Shown: positions 9,460 through 19,319, numbered from the stretch's first letter. The stretch is DNA of 64,000 nucleotides from Phycisphaerae bacterium (GCA_002709295.1 PAQL01000003.1:18894-82893); one strand, 5' to 3'. Notes: generated from the letters alone by a model not told the origin. Translations and numbers: made by a program.

Positions 9460-10754
9460 GATCGGGTGCTCGCCGTCTTCTTGCCCCTGGCGCCGGCCTT
9501 GATCGCCTTGCCGTTGCTGGATCCGTTGCGGTGCGTGCCGTCGGCATGGTGGCTGCCTGCGGCGGACGGGAAGTGTTCGCCCTCCCAGCTCGCGGGGTAG
9601 GCGGCGTCGTCCATGTCCAGGGCGGCCCTGGTCATGTAGAGCGGTCTGAACGTGTCGCACATCACCGCGAGTTCGTCGCTGAAGGTGGCGCCCAGGGAAC
9701 TCTCGATGGTGCCCGGATGGGGGCCGTGAGGGATGCCCTGCGGGTGGACGGAGATCGACTCGGAGTTGATTCCCTTGCGGGCCTTGTAGTTGCCCTCGAC
9801 GTAGTAGAGCACCTCGTCGGAGTCCAGGTTGGAGTGGTTGTAGGGGACCGGAATCGCGTCCGGATGCCAGTCCAGGGTCCGGGGGCAGAACGAGCAGATC
9901 ACGAAGTTGTGCCCCTCGAAGGTCTGGTGGGCCGGCGGAGGCTGATGAAGCTTTCCGGTGATCGGGGCGAAGTCGTCCACGTTGAAGCAGTACGGGTAGT
10001 AGCACCCGTCCCAGCCCACCACGTCGAGCGGGTGATACGGGTAGTCGTAGGAGTGGACGCAGTTCCGGGCCTTGATCCTGACCTCGAAGGATCCGTGCTC
10101 GTCGAAGGTGAGCGGAAGCTCGGGGGTTCTCAGATCCCGTTCGCAGTAGGGGGAGTGCTCGAGGAACTGGCTCGTCTTCTTGGAGAGGTACCGAGGAGGC
10201 GGAAGGATGTGGGAACCGTTGGCGGTCTCGAAGACCAGGAACTTCGGGTTCGGATCATCCTCCCCCGGCTCGTCGAACACCATGCGGTAGATGGTGCCCT
10301 TGGGAATCACGATGTAGTCCTTGGGGCCGAACTTCAGGGTTCCGAACTGCGAGTTGAGGGTTCCAGATCCGTAATGGATGAAGAGGCACTCGTCACCCTG
10401 GCCGTTCTTGTAGTGGTACTCCATCGCTTCCGCGGGGACGCAGATCGACATCTCCACGTCGGAGTTGCCCATCACCACGACTCGTCCGGTGATCGGATCG
10501 CCCTTGGGAGGCATGTTCCTGGAGACCAGGTGCCGCATCCGCATGGTGTCCGTCTCGACGTACTCGGGACTGGTTCCGTACAGGGTCTTCCAGCCGTCGA
10601 CCTGGGTCGGAGGGTGGATGTGGTAGATCGTGGAGGTCGGGCCCACGAATCCCTCGGTGCCGAAGACTTCCTCGGAATAGAGCGCGCCATCGGGGCGTCG
10701 GAACTGGACGTGGCGCTTCTTCGGGATCTGGCCGAGCGTCGTGTAGTAGGGCAT
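9456..10754 (-). CDS. hmgA: Homogentisate 1,2-dioxygenase
   Basis: MPYYTTLGQIPKKRHVQFRRPDGALYSEEVFGTEGF...; FHYGSGTL-like and cupin motifs, WDGCYYPYCFNVDDFAPITGKLHQPPPAHQTFEGHNFVICSFCPR, IPVPYNHSNLDSDEVLYYVEGNY. Confidence 0.93.
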   Translation of the reverse strand: MPYYTTLGQIPKKRHVQFRRPDGALYSEEVFGTEGFVGPTSTIYHIHPPTQVDGWKTLYGTSPEYVETDTMRMRHLVSRNMPPKGDPITGRVVVMGNSDVEMSICVPAEAMEYHYKNGQGDECLFIHYGSGTLNSQFGTLKFGPKDYIVIPKGTIYRMVFDEPGEDDPNPKFLVFETANGSHILPPPRYLSKKTSQFLEHSPYCERDLRTPELPLTFDEHGSFEVRIKARNCVHSYDYPYHPLDVVGWDGCYYPYCFNVDDFAPITGKLHQPPPAHQTFEGHNFVICSFCPRTLDWHPDAIPVPYNHSNLDSDEVLYYVEGNYKARKGINSESISVHPQGIPHGPHPGTIESSLGATFSDELAVMCDTFRPLYMTRAALDMDDAAYPASWEGEHFPSAAGSHHADGTHRNGSSNGKAIKAGARGKKTASTRS

Positions 10755-11001
10755 CGGTGGGCCTTTCGGTGTCGTGACCGGGCGGTGCCCGGTGTCGAGG
10801 TCCGTTCGCTCATGGTACGTCGGAGCCCCCGGGCGAGCCAATGCCGACCCTGGAAAGCCGGCCTCCCGGGCGTCGTTTCCGGACGACGGGCTCCGTCGAA
10901 CACTGGTTGAATCGGCTTGAACGAGGGGGTTTCATGAGACCGGGCCCCGGGAGGCCGCCCGGTGCCTTCCGGTGGCTTGGGGTACGATCCGGTGCCAGCA
11001 C

Positions 11002-11331
11002 ATGGAGCCACGAATGTCCACGGTTGATACGCCCGTAGTCCGGATCGCGATGCAGGTCGGCACCGATGCCGGCGAGTCGCCCATCGAGTCGGTCCCCATG
11101 GATGGAACGCTCCCTTCCGAGCTGTCCCCGGCGGTGCAGAACGCCGTTCTGCTCATCACGATTCCGGTGATCCTCCTCGTCGCCGGTGCTCTGACCTACC
11201 TTCTCAACCGGCGCTCAGGCGGAGATTCGGGATCCGGCATGAGCCCGGGCGAACGCGGGGGTGCGATCCTCATGGCCGTGGGCGGCCTGCTCACCGGGCT
11301 CATGCTCGTCTATCTGATGCTGGCCCAGTGA
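11002..11331 (+). CDS. Small membrane protein of unknown function
   Basis: Two hydrophobic stretches (NAVLLITIPVILLVAGALTYLL; GGAILMAVGGLLTGLMLVYLMLAQ); stop overlaps the start of the downstream CDS. Confidence 0.6.
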   Translation: MEPRMSTVDTPVVRIAMQVGTDAGESPIESVPMDGTLPSELSPAVQNAVLLITIPVILLVAGALTYLLNRRSGGDSGSGMSPGERGGAILMAVGGLLTGLMLVYLMLAQ

Positions 11332-12044
11332 ACGGATCCCACGATGGCTCGGTCGATGGTGGTGACACCGATCCGGTGCACGGCGATCCCGTGGCCCCCC
11401 GGATCATCTTCGAGAACGACGAGCTCATGGTCCTCGACAAGCCGTCCGGCTGGCACACCGTCAGTGGCAAGGGCGACGCCCGCGGCGAGCCCAGCATCGA
11501 GGCGTGGCTCCGCAAGCGGGATCCCGAGGCGGAGCACCTCCCGGAAGCCGGACTGATTCATCGACTGGATCGCGGTACCAGCGGCTGCCTCATCGTGGCC
11601 AGGACCCTCGATGCCAGCGAGGTCCTCCAGGAGGAGCTGCGGGACGGCCGCATCCAGAAGCGGTACCTCGCGGTCATCCAGGGCCGGATCGGGAGGAAGG
11701 GCGACTTCGTCCTTCACTTCACCAGTCGCTATCGGGGCTCGAGGAAGATGCGGGTCACATCCGAAGGCGATCACACCGTTCGTGGCAGGTGCCGGTGGTG
11801 GCGTCGTGACGACCTGCATCCCGGGCCCGGACGTCAGACGGTCGAAGTCGATCTCATGGGCGCCGGTCGAAGGCACCAGGTCCGCGCCGGGCTTGCGTTC
11901 CTCGGCACGCCCCTGGTCGGTGACACGCTGTACGGCGGGCCGGACGCCCCGCGAATCATGCTCCATGCATGGGCCGTGATCATCGAGGGACGACGGATCG
12001 AGGCTCCGATCCCTCCGGGGTTCGGGGCTGAAGCCGACGACTGA
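11328..12044 (+). CDS. RluA-family pseudouridine synthase
   Basis: IIFENDELMVLDKPSGWHTV, GLIHRLDRGTSGCLIVART (HRLDxxTSG), KRYLAVIQGR, GRRHQVRAGLAFLGTPLVGDTLYG. GTG start. Confidence 0.9.
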   Translation: MNGSHDGSVDGGDTDPVHGDPVAPRIIFENDELMVLDKPSGWHTVSGKGDARGEPSIEAWLRKRDPEAEHLPEAGLIHRLDRGTSGCLIVARTLDASEVLQEELRDGRIQKRYLAVIQGRIGRKGDFVLHFTSRYRGSRKMRVTSEGDHTVRGRCRWWRRDDLHPGPGRQTVEVDLMGAGRRHQVRAGLAFLGTPLVGDTLYGGPDAPRIMLHAWAVIIEGRRIEAPIPPGFGAEADD

Positions 12045-12054
12045 GAACGGGTCA

Positions 12055-12531
12055 TTACCCGGCGATGAAGTCCTTCAGGTGCGCGATCAGTTCGGGTGAG
12101 GCCGTGGAAGGAAGCGTCGGGGCGGCTTCGAGGTTCTGGAGACGATCAAGGGCCCGGGCCAGCTCGGTCTCGTCCATGGCCACCTCGATCCCGGGGCGGT
12201 CGGCGAGCTTCCGGGCCGTGGCCAGCTGGTGATCGTTCCTCGTCTCCTGAAGATCGCCACGGCGAGGCATGACGACGATCGGCTTTCCGTACTGAAGAGC
12301 GGTGAGGATCGATCCCATCCCCGCATGGGCGACCAGCACCGTCGACTCCCGAACCCGCTGGACGAACTCGGCGGGATCCATGAACTCCGTGAACGGGAGA
12401 TGGCCCGGGCGATGGTCGGTGGGACCGATCTGGGCGAAGACGTCCGCGTCCGGATGGTCGGCGGCCCAGGCATCGACCGCCTCGATCATCCGATCGAACG
12501 ACATCTGATAGCCGACGGTGACGAAGATCAC
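12055..12531 (-). CDS. Alg13/PssE-like glycosyltransferase subunit (GT28 C-terminal-like)
   Basis: VIFVTVGYQMSFDRMIEAVDAW...VLVAHAGMGSILTALQYGKPIVVMPRRGDLQETRNDHQLATARKL; GTG start overlaps the upstream stop. Confidence 0.8.
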   Translation of the reverse strand: MIFVTVGYQMSFDRMIEAVDAWAADHPDADVFAQIGPTDHRPGHLPFTEFMDPAEFVQRVRESTVLVAHAGMGSILTALQYGKPIVVMPRRGDLQETRNDHQLATARKLADRPGIEVAMDETELARALDRLQNLEAAPTLPSTASPELIAHLKDFIAG

Positions 12532-12983
12532 AGGACGCTCCCTGCGTGCTCGACTCCCTCCGCGGCCGCGACGTCCGGCCACTGGGAGAGGACCCTGGTG
12601 GCATGGCTGCGTATCTTCCGGCCCGAGAGCGAGAGTTCCTCGGCGTTGGCGATCGAGTCGACCCAGCAGGTGCGAGCTCCGAACCACCCGCCGAAACGGA
12701 TGGCGAAATATCCCGGGGCGGCGCCGGTGGAGATGATGACGTCGGGGCGAATCGTCGCGACGAGCCACAGGATGCGGGTCGCCATGACCAGCAGCTTGAA
12801 CTTGTTCCAGCGGGTGGCATCGGGAACCACCCGGAGATCCTCGCCCGGGATGTCGGTGGAGTAGGAGCGGCGCACCGTCACGTAGGTCACGTGGGTGCCC
12901 TCGAACGCGGGTCGCAGTCGCAGAAGCTGCACCCAGTGGCCGCCGCCGGAGGCGACCGCGAGGATCCTCGTCGGCCTGCTCAT
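12528..12983 (-). CDS. Alg14/PssD-like glycosyltransferase subunit
   Basis: ILAVASGGGHWVQLLRLRPAF...RPDVIISTGAAPGYFAIRFGGWFGARTCWVDSIANAEELSLSGRKI is typical of Alg14/PssD. Confidence 0.82.
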   Translation of the reverse strand: MSRPTRILAVASGGGHWVQLLRLRPAFEGTHVTYVTVRRSYSTDIPGEDLRVVPDATRWNKFKLLVMATRILWLVATIRPDVIISTGAAPGYFAIRFGGWFGARTCWVDSIANAEELSLSGRKIRSHATRVLSQWPDVAAAEGVEHAGSVL

Positions 12984-13726
12984 GCGATCCGTCCCCAGTC
13001 CTCGAGGGAGTGGACGATCCGCCAGTCCCGGCGTTTCGCGAGGTCGATCAACCCTTCGGTCACGGCGAGCACGAAGGCCGCTCGAGTCGGGTCCTCCCGG
13101 TCCATGTCGTGCATGAGCACCACGCCTCCGCCGGACCGGTCCACCTCCCGGATGAACGATTCGGTCGACGGCAGCTCCCGGTGGGTGTCGCCGGAGACGT
13201 GGGTCCAGGTGATGATTCTCCATCCTCGAACCAGGCAGGTCGCGACGGTTCCGAGGGTCATTTTTCCGTAGGGGGGTCTGAACAGGCGGATCGAACCGAC
13301 GCCGTCCCCAAGGAGCCCCGCCGAGGGGACGAGATCGGCGAGGCCGCGTATCGGCCCGGTCTTCCACTGGTTGTGGTGGGTCCGGGTGTGCCAGCCGACG
13401 GTGTGGCCCTCATCCTTCAATCTGGAGACGATCTCGGGATCCTCTTCCGCGGAGTCGCCGATCAGAAAGAAAGTGGCCCCGGTCGCGTGCTTGTTCAGGA
13501 GATCCAGCAGCTCGGGGGTGGTTCGGTTGCCGGGGCCGTCGTCGTAGGTCAGGGCGAGGATTCCTCGGCCGGTGACCGACGCTCGGAGTCTTCTGTCGCA
13601 CCGCCATCTCGTGAGGATCCCCACCAGAAACCAGCTGGAGATCAGGCCGCTGACGGCCAGGATGATGGCGGGGAGAAACACCATGGGCTTGTAGATCATC
13701 GGCGATGTGACGGGGTGATTCCTCAA
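12980..13726 (-). CDS. Polysaccharide deacetylase (NodB-like), membrane-anchored
   Basis: ILALTYDDGPGNRTTPELLDLL, ATFFLIG, GHTVGWHTRTHH, FRPPYGKM, ITWTHVSGDT, GGGVVLMHDMD; N-terminal TM. Confidence 0.88.
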   Translation of the reverse strand: MRNHPVTSPMIYKPMVFLPAIILAVSGLISSWFLVGILTRWRCDRRLRASVTGRGILALTYDDGPGNRTTPELLDLLNKHATGATFFLIGDSAEEDPEIVSRLKDEGHTVGWHTRTHHNQWKTGPIRGLADLVPSAGLLGDGVGSIRLFRPPYGKMTLGTVATCLVRGWRIITWTHVSGDTHRELPSTESFIREVDRSGGGVVLMHDMDREDPTRAAFVLAVTEGLIDLAKRRDWRIVHSLEDWGRIA

Positions 13727-13779
13727 CTATCGTCGGGTTCGCTGGTGGTTTCGTCCCCAGGTGGGCACAATCGGAGGCC

Positions 13780-15153
13780 ATGAAGCCTTCTGGTGCCCAG
13801 CCCATTCGTCGCGACCTTCGATTCCTCGTCGGGGACGGCGTGGCGTGGGCGGTGATGACCGGAGCCGGCGAGTGGCAGTTCGTCCTCTTCGCTCTGGCGA
13901 TCGGCATGGGGGAGGTGGCCAGTGGCCTGGTCGCCACCGTGCCGATGTTCCTCGGGGCGATTCTCCAGCTGGTCACCCCGTGGGGAGCCCGAAGGGTCGG
14001 ATCGCTCCGTCGCTGGACCGCGATCTGTGCCGGGGTTCAGACGGCGTCGATCCTGCCGCTGGTGATCGGTGCGTGGATCGGGTCGATGCCGGCCTGGCTC
14101 CTCTACGCGACGATCTCGCTCTACTGGGCGAGCGGTTACATGACCGGGCCGACGTGGATGACCTGGTTCACCACCCTGGTTCCAAGGCGGATCCGGCCGA
14201 TGTTCTGGGCCCGACGCAGCATCTGGATCCAGGGCTCGCTGGGTCTCGGCCTGTCCGCGGCGCTGATCCTTCAGAAGGGCGAGTCGATGGGACGTCAGCT
14301 CGAGGCGTTCGCCCTGGTCTTCGCGATCGCCGCCCTCGCCCGCGGGGTGTCCACCTGGTGCCTGCGATCCCAGTCCGAACCGCGACCGGAGCTCGCCACA
14401 GCCATCGAGCCGGCGACGCCGGAGGTGATGCGGAGGTTCCTCTCGGAGCCGCGTACTCGAGGCCTGCTGGTCTACATGCTCGCCTTCTACTTCTGCGTCT
14501 TCGTCACCGCGCCCTTCTTCGGCCCCTACATGAGGGAGCATCTGGGGCTCGAGTACTGGCAGATCATGTGCATCCAGTTCGGCACCTTCGGCTCCAAGGT
14601 GCTGTTCATGCCGCTGGTCGGACGCATGGTGCGCGGGCTCGGGCCCGGGCGAGTCCTCTGGCTGGGGGCCCTCGCCACCACCCCGGCGGCGGTCTTCTGG
14701 GTCTTCGCCGAGCCGTGGTGGCTCCTCATCCTGCTCCAGGTCTATGTGGGTTTCGGCTGGGCGTGCTGGGAGAACGGGTCCTTCCTGCTGACCTTCGACA
14801 CCATTCCCGAGGATCGACGGACCCCGATCATGACGGTCTATCAGCTGGCTCTCGCGACGGTGATGGTCGTGGGAAGTCTGGTCGGAGGCGGGATCCTCGA
14901 GCTCTTCGGCACCGAGGCCGTGGCATCCATCGGCGGCTTCACGGTGGCGATCGGGTACGGGGCGATCTTCGTCCTCACCAGCGGGATGCGGATCGTCTCG
15001 CTCTTCATGCTGGCCTCGATCGAGCCCAGCGGACTGCGGATCCGGAACCGGGCCCGACGCGTGCTGGTCTGGACGGTCGGGGCCATCCCCGGCATGCCCG
15101 GAGGCGAGATCGAAGCCGAGGTCGAGGACGACGAGATGGTCGATCGCGACTGA
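13780..15153 (+). CDS. MFS transporter
   Basis: 12-TM-like pattern; WASGYMTGPTWMTWFTTLVPRRIRPMFWARR resembles MFS cytoplasmic loop motifs. Confidence 0.78.
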   Translation: MKPSGAQPIRRDLRFLVGDGVAWAVMTGAGEWQFVLFALAIGMGEVASGLVATVPMFLGAILQLVTPWGARRVGSLRRWTAICAGVQTASILPLVIGAWIGSMPAWLLYATISLYWASGYMTGPTWMTWFTTLVPRRIRPMFWARRSIWIQGSLGLGLSAALILQKGESMGRQLEAFALVFAIAALARGVSTWCLRSQSEPRPELATAIEPATPEVMRRFLSEPRTRGLLVYMLAFYFCVFVTAPFFGPYMREHLGLEYWQIMCIQFGTFGSKVLFMPLVGRMVRGLGPGRVLWLGALATTPAAVFWVFAEPWWLLILLQVYVGFGWACWENGSFLLTFDTIPEDRRTPIMTVYQLALATVMVVGSLVGGGILELFGTEAVASIGGFTVAIGYGAIFVLTSGMRIVSLFMLASIEPSGLRIRNRARRVLVWTVGAIPGMPGGEIEAEVEDDEMVDRD

Positions 15154-15164
15154 TCGAAGTGGGC

Positions 15165-16208
15165 TCAGCCCATGCTGAAGGACTTGCGGGACTTCCGACT
15201 CTGGAAGGCTGCCTCCAGATGCTCCCGATCGAATCCGTCCGGGACATCTCCGGTCTTGGCGAACCGGTACAGCGCCGTCTGGGTGATGCCCTTGAGGGTG
15301 CCCTCGAGGATCGCCCAGGAGATCAGGGCCACGATGCCGGCGAGTCCGACGAGGATGCCGATGGCCTCGAGGCTGTAGTTCGCGGCGGTCGAGGTGCTGT
15401 CTCCGGTGACGCCCATCGCGACCATGATGGAACCGACGACGATGCACACGATCGAGACGAGGGTGATCAGGGTTCCGATCACGTAGAAGCCGGCCGCGAG
15501 GACCAGGGACTCGCCCCATGTCTCCTTGAGCGTCGTCACCGAGAGCTTGAGGGCCTTGAACGGGCCCACGCCCTCGATCACCAGGGCGGGAACCGCGAAG
15601 TAGCTGGCGATGGTCCAGACCATGCCGACGAGGGCGATCACGATCCTGCCGATGAGGCCGGATCTCTCGGAGATCAACCGGAGGATGGTGCCGACCGTAG
15701 CCGCGACCAGGGCCCATCCGAGGATCTGAGGGAGTCGTCGCGAGGCGAGTCGGAGGCCGACCCCGAGACCCGACGGGTTGCCCTTGAAGTGCTCGTTCGC
15801 CGCCGCGATCAGCGCGGCGTTGAAGAAGATCACCACGAAGGACGTCGTGACGTAGAAGACGAAGAGATAGACGAGTCCGGCGACCTCCCAGCCCTGGGAG
15901 ACGCCCCCGTCCTCGCCGACGGATGCGGCGTCCGGTCCCGATGCCGCGGTGTCCGACGTCGAGGCGGCCACCGGCTCGCTCCCCGCCCGATCGCTCTCTC
16001 GTGCATCGTTCGCTATCTGCGTGGTGATCTCGTTGCGCAGACCGTCGTCGAGCATCACCGTGGCCACCACCGGAGCGACGAAGCTCGCCACCACCACGAG
16101 CGTGGCGACACTGCTGAGCACGGGGAGCAGGAGGAGGGCCCGGTGGGTCTTGAGCACCGCCCAGGAGGACTTGAAGAGGGCGGCGGATCGCTTGATTCGA
16201 TTTGCCAT
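15165..16208 (-). CDS. DUF6159-like multi-TM membrane protein
   Basis: MANRIKRSAALFKSSWAVLKTHRALLLLPVLSSVATLVVVASF...; six or more TM segments. Confidence 0.65.
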   Translation of the reverse strand: MANRIKRSAALFKSSWAVLKTHRALLLLPVLSSVATLVVVASFVAPVVATVMLDDGLRNEITTQIANDARESDRAGSEPVAASTSDTAASGPDAASVGEDGGVSQGWEVAGLVYLFVFYVTTSFVVIFFNAALIAAANEHFKGNPSGLGVGLRLASRRLPQILGWALVAATVGTILRLISERSGLIGRIVIALVGMVWTIASYFAVPALVIEGVGPFKALKLSVTTLKETWGESLVLAAGFYVIGTLITLVSIVCIVVGSIMVAMGVTGDSTSTAANYSLEAIGILVGLAGIVALISWAILEGTLKGITQTALYRFAKTGDVPDGFDREHLEAAFQSRKSRKSFSMG

Positions 16209-16278
16209 GATTCAGGCTCCGGTGGTACGTGTGCGGTCGGGGCGGTACGGCCTCTCGGGTGACGCGGTCTCCACGGAA

Positions 16279-17460
16279 TCAATCGTACACCGCGTCCCTG
16301 ATCATGCCGGGAAGCGGCCAGTGGAAATCCCGGGTGCGACTCAGGTAGATCGCGTAGAGGTCGTTGGCGGGATCGATCCAGAACTGGGTGCTGTGGTACC
16401 CGAACCAGCCGAAGGTGCCGGCGGGGGTGCCGTGGCCGTCGGCGTCGTCGTCGGAGATCACGAAGACGCTGAAGCCCATGTCCAGGCCGGGCCAGGTCGC
16501 GCCCGCGATGTCCTCGCTGGTCACCTCGGTCATGCGATCGATGCTCGCTTCGGACAGGATCCTCCTCCCTCGGAACATCCCGCGGTTCAGAAGCATCTCC
16601 GCGAATCGTGCGTAGTCGTCCAGGGTCGACACCAGGCCCTCGCCCCCGAAGTGCGCCCTGCTCTCGGGGGAGTAGTTCAGTTCGTCGAGGATCTCGGTGT
16701 AGCCACGAAGCGTGCCGCGGTTGATGTACAGGGGCTGGAACCTCGTGCGTCGTTCCTCGTCGAGGACGAAGCTCGTCTGTTCCATGCCCAGCGGCTCGAG
16801 GATGGTCTCCTCGAGGTACTCGGCGAACGGCTTCCCGGAAAGCACCTCGACGAGTCGGCCGAGGATCGCCTGGTTTATGCCGTAGACGTAGGCCGACCCG
16901 GGATCGGACTCGAGCGGATATGCCGCCGCGGTCTCGCAGAACTCCTGGAGGTCGCGGAAGCGGGTCTGGTCGGGCTGCGGCTGGTCAACGGTCGGCGGCG
17001 GACCCTCGCCGAGGTTGTAGTAGCTCCAGCCGGCTCGGTGGGTCATGAGATCGATGATTCGAAGGGGGGTCCGGGCGGGCCGGATGGTGTCGCCGTCGCG
17101 GACCGTGAGTTCGGCGAAGCAGGGGAGGTACTTCGCCACCGGGTCTTTCCAGTCGAAGAGTCCCTGTTCGTGGAGGGTCAGCATCGCGGCGATCGTGATC
17201 GGTTTCGACATCGACCAGATCGGAAAGAGGGTGTCGGGCTGGATGTCCCGGTCGCCCTCCCGGCCGGAGTTCTCGACGTGCTCGTGGACCACCTCGCCGT
17301 CGCGGACCACCAGCAGGACGTTGCTGCCGCTGAGCCCCTCCTCGATGATCGAGGCCTGGATGGACTCCAGGTCCTTCGACATGGTCGGGGACACGGTCTG
17401 GGCGAGGGTTGCGGGGCCGAGGAGGCCGGCGAGGGCGAGGGCTGGAAGGAGCGGCTTCAT
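16279..17460 (-). CDS. Secreted serine hydrolase, beta-lactamase class C family
   Basis: Signal peptide MKPLLPALALAGLLGPATLAQ; SMSK (SxxK) in LFPIWSMSKPITIAAML; LMTHRAGWSYYNLGEG; FGGEGLVSTLDDYARFAEMLLN; FGWFGYHSTQFW. Confidence 0.88.
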   Translation of the reverse strand: MKPLLPALALAGLLGPATLAQTVSPTMSKDLESIQASIIEEGLSGSNVLLVVRDGEVVHEHVENSGREGDRDIQPDTLFPIWSMSKPITIAAMLTLHEQGLFDWKDPVAKYLPCFAELTVRDGDTIRPARTPLRIIDLMTHRAGWSYYNLGEGPPPTVDQPQPDQTRFRDLQEFCETAAAYPLESDPGSAYVYGINQAILGRLVEVLSGKPFAEYLEETILEPLGMEQTSFVLDEERRTRFQPLYINRGTLRGYTEILDELNYSPESRAHFGGEGLVSTLDDYARFAEMLLNRGMFRGRRILSEASIDRMTEVTSEDIAGATWPGLDMGFSVFVISDDDADGHGTPAGTFGWFGYHSTQFWIDPANDLYAIYLSRTRDFHWPLPGMIRDAVYD

Positions 17461-17558
17461 CGGGTCTCCAGTCGCGGCATGGGATCTGACGAGGATGCCG
17501 GATGGCGTTCCGGCGATCCCGAGAATATCGATCCGGCGACTGCAAGGGGGGATGCGAG

Positions 17559-17587
17559 GACACCCCGCGCCGTCGGCACGGGGTGTC
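17559..17587 (-). terminator. Hairpin terminator-like element downstream of hppD
   Basis: gacaccccg ... cggggtgtc inverted repeat just 3' of the minus-strand gene 17616-18815; no clear T-tract. Confidence 0.45.
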
Positions 17588-17615
17588 GGTGTCCGATCCG
17601 GTCCCGATGCGCGGC

Positions 17616-18815
17616 TCAGAGGTTGCCGCGTCGTTCCTGTTCGATCTCGAGGGCCTCGAAGAGGGCCTTGAAGTTGCCCTTTCCGAAGCTCTGGCTGCCC
17701 CGGCGGCTGATGATCTCGAAGAACAGGGTGGGGCGGTCCTGCAGCGGCTTGGTGAACAGCTGGAGAAGGTAGCCCTCGTCGTCGGCGTCCACGAGGATCC
17801 CCAGATCGCGGATCCGTTCGTGATCCTCCTTGACCGGCTGATGGCCGTGCTCCACGAGGGTCGTGTTGACGCGATTCCAGACCGCCTCGTAGTAGGTGTC
17901 CGGCAGGGTCAGGAAGTCGACGCCTCGGCGTCGGAGCTCGGCGACGGAGGACAGCTCGTCGTTGGTCCGGAGGGCGAGGTGCTGGACGCCGGGCGTCATC
18001 GAGTGCCACTCGAGGTACTCGAGGATCTGGCTCTTCTTCTTGCCCTCGGCCGGTTCGTTGATGGGCATCTTGATCAGCTGGTTGCCCGAGGCCATCACCT
18101 TGGACATCAGTGCGGAGTACTCCGTCGAGATGTCGTTGTCGTCGAAGTGCTTGAACATCGAGAACTCGAGGACGTTCTCGTACCAGTCGACCCAGTGGTT
18201 CATCCTGCCTTCCTCGACGTTGCCCACGCAGTGGTCGACGTACTTGAGTCCGCAGGGGTTCTTCAGGTTGTACTCGTTCAGCGCGAAGTCGATCGGCTTG
18301 AACTCCGGGCCGAAGGCGGCGCCCTTGCGGATGTGAAGGAGGTCGTAGCCCCCGGTCCGGCTGACGAAGGAGTGGATCGCGCGTCCGTAGCTCTTCACTC
18401 CGGCCGTGGTCACCGATCCGTGTTCATCGGAGACGGTCCGGGGCTCGTAGGCCGACTCGCCACCATTCGCGATGGCCCTTTCGTACGCCTTCTCCGCGTC
18501 GTGGACGTTGAAGGCCACGTCCTTGACACCGTCGCCGAAGCGTCGGAGCTCGTCGTTGATCGGGTTGTCGGGGTTCAGCGGGGTTTCCAGAACGAAGCGG
18601 ATGTTGCCCTGGGTGAGGAGGTACCGGGCGGTCTCGCGGCTTCCGGTTGTCAGGTCCGCCAGCTGAATGACCTGGAATCCGAAGGTCTGGGCGTAGAAGA
18701 ACGCCGCCTGCTTGGCGTTGCCGACGTAGAAGCGGACGTGGTCGACGTCGATGAGCTGAAGGGGGTCCGTGGCGGGGCCGCCCGTGGGGGCCGGTGATGT
18801 GGTCGCGGTGGTCAT
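17616..18815 (-). CDS. hppD: 4-hydroxyphenylpyruvate dioxygenase
   Basis: IDVDHVRFYVGNAKQAAFFYAQTFGFQVI...YVDHCVGNVEEGRMNHWVDWYENVLEFSMFKHFDDNDISTEYSALMSKVM...GVQHLALRTND...RPTLFFEIISRRGSQSFGKGNFKALFEALEIEQERRGNL. Confidence 0.95.
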   Translation of the reverse strand: MTTATTSPAPTGGPATDPLQLIDVDHVRFYVGNAKQAAFFYAQTFGFQVIQLADLTTGSRETARYLLTQGNIRFVLETPLNPDNPINDELRRFGDGVKDVAFNVHDAEKAYERAIANGGESAYEPRTVSDEHGSVTTAGVKSYGRAIHSFVSRTGGYDLLHIRKGAAFGPEFKPIDFALNEYNLKNPCGLKYVDHCVGNVEEGRMNHWVDWYENVLEFSMFKHFDDNDISTEYSALMSKVMASGNQLIKMPINEPAEGKKKSQILEYLEWHSMTPGVQHLALRTNDELSSVAELRRRGVDFLTLPDTYYEAVWNRVNTTLVEHGHQPVKEDHERIRDLGILVDADDEGYLLQLFTKPLQDRPTLFFEIISRRGSQSFGKGNFKALFEALEIEQERRGNL

Positions 18816-18989
18816 GGTTGAATCTCGGGGACTGCGGCCGGAATCGGCGTTGCGATCGAGTCGTGCTGTGCGAACATGTATGGTACCCGTGTGGGCCCTG
18901 TGGTTCGAGGCCTGATCAACGTCACGGGTCGGGGTTTTCTGCCTCATTCCCCCCTCGATCCACTCATCATCCGAAACCGGAGCACCCAC

Positions 18990-19262
18990 ATGGTCCCTCA
19001 CCGCGGCACCCTCATTCTGGTCCTTGGCATCCTTTCGATCGTCGGCTGTGGCTTCTTCACCGGCATTCCGGCCGCCATCATGGGCGGTGGGGATCTCAAG
19101 AAGATGGACGCCGGACAGATGGACCCTGAAGGACGACAGCTGACCAACATCGGTCGGATCCTCGGCATCGTCAGCATCGTGCTCACCCTGGTCGGCTGCC
19201 TGATCTACGCCGTCCTCGGCGGCATCTTCGTCGCGGCCGGTGTGGAAGGTGCCGCCAACTGA
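18990..19262 (+). CDS. Small DUF4190-like membrane protein
   Basis: MVPHRGTLILVLGILSIVGCGFFTGIPAAIMGGGDLKKMDAGQMDPEGRQLTNIGRILGIVSIVL...; two TM helices. Confidence 0.65.
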   Translation: MVPHRGTLILVLGILSIVGCGFFTGIPAAIMGGGDLKKMDAGQMDPEGRQLTNIGRILGIVSIVLTLVGCLIYAVLGGIFVAAGVEGAAN

Positions 19263-19287
19263 ACCTGTTCCTGGAGTTCACGAACCA

Positions 19288-19319
19288 CGAGCCCCGGGGG
19301 CGATCGTCCCCGGGGCTCG
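19288..19319. terminator. Hairpin between convergent genes
   Basis: 12-bp stem cgagccccgggg/ccccggggctcg with a 9-nt loop, between convergent 18990-19262(+) and 19366-19893(-). Confidence 0.6.

Noticed and set aside
13723-15717. 664-aa minus-strand ORF in the track
   Set aside because: Antisense to a convincing MFS transporter and DUF6159-like gene; Arg/Gly/Pro/His-rich low-complexity translation typical of high-GC shadow ORFs.
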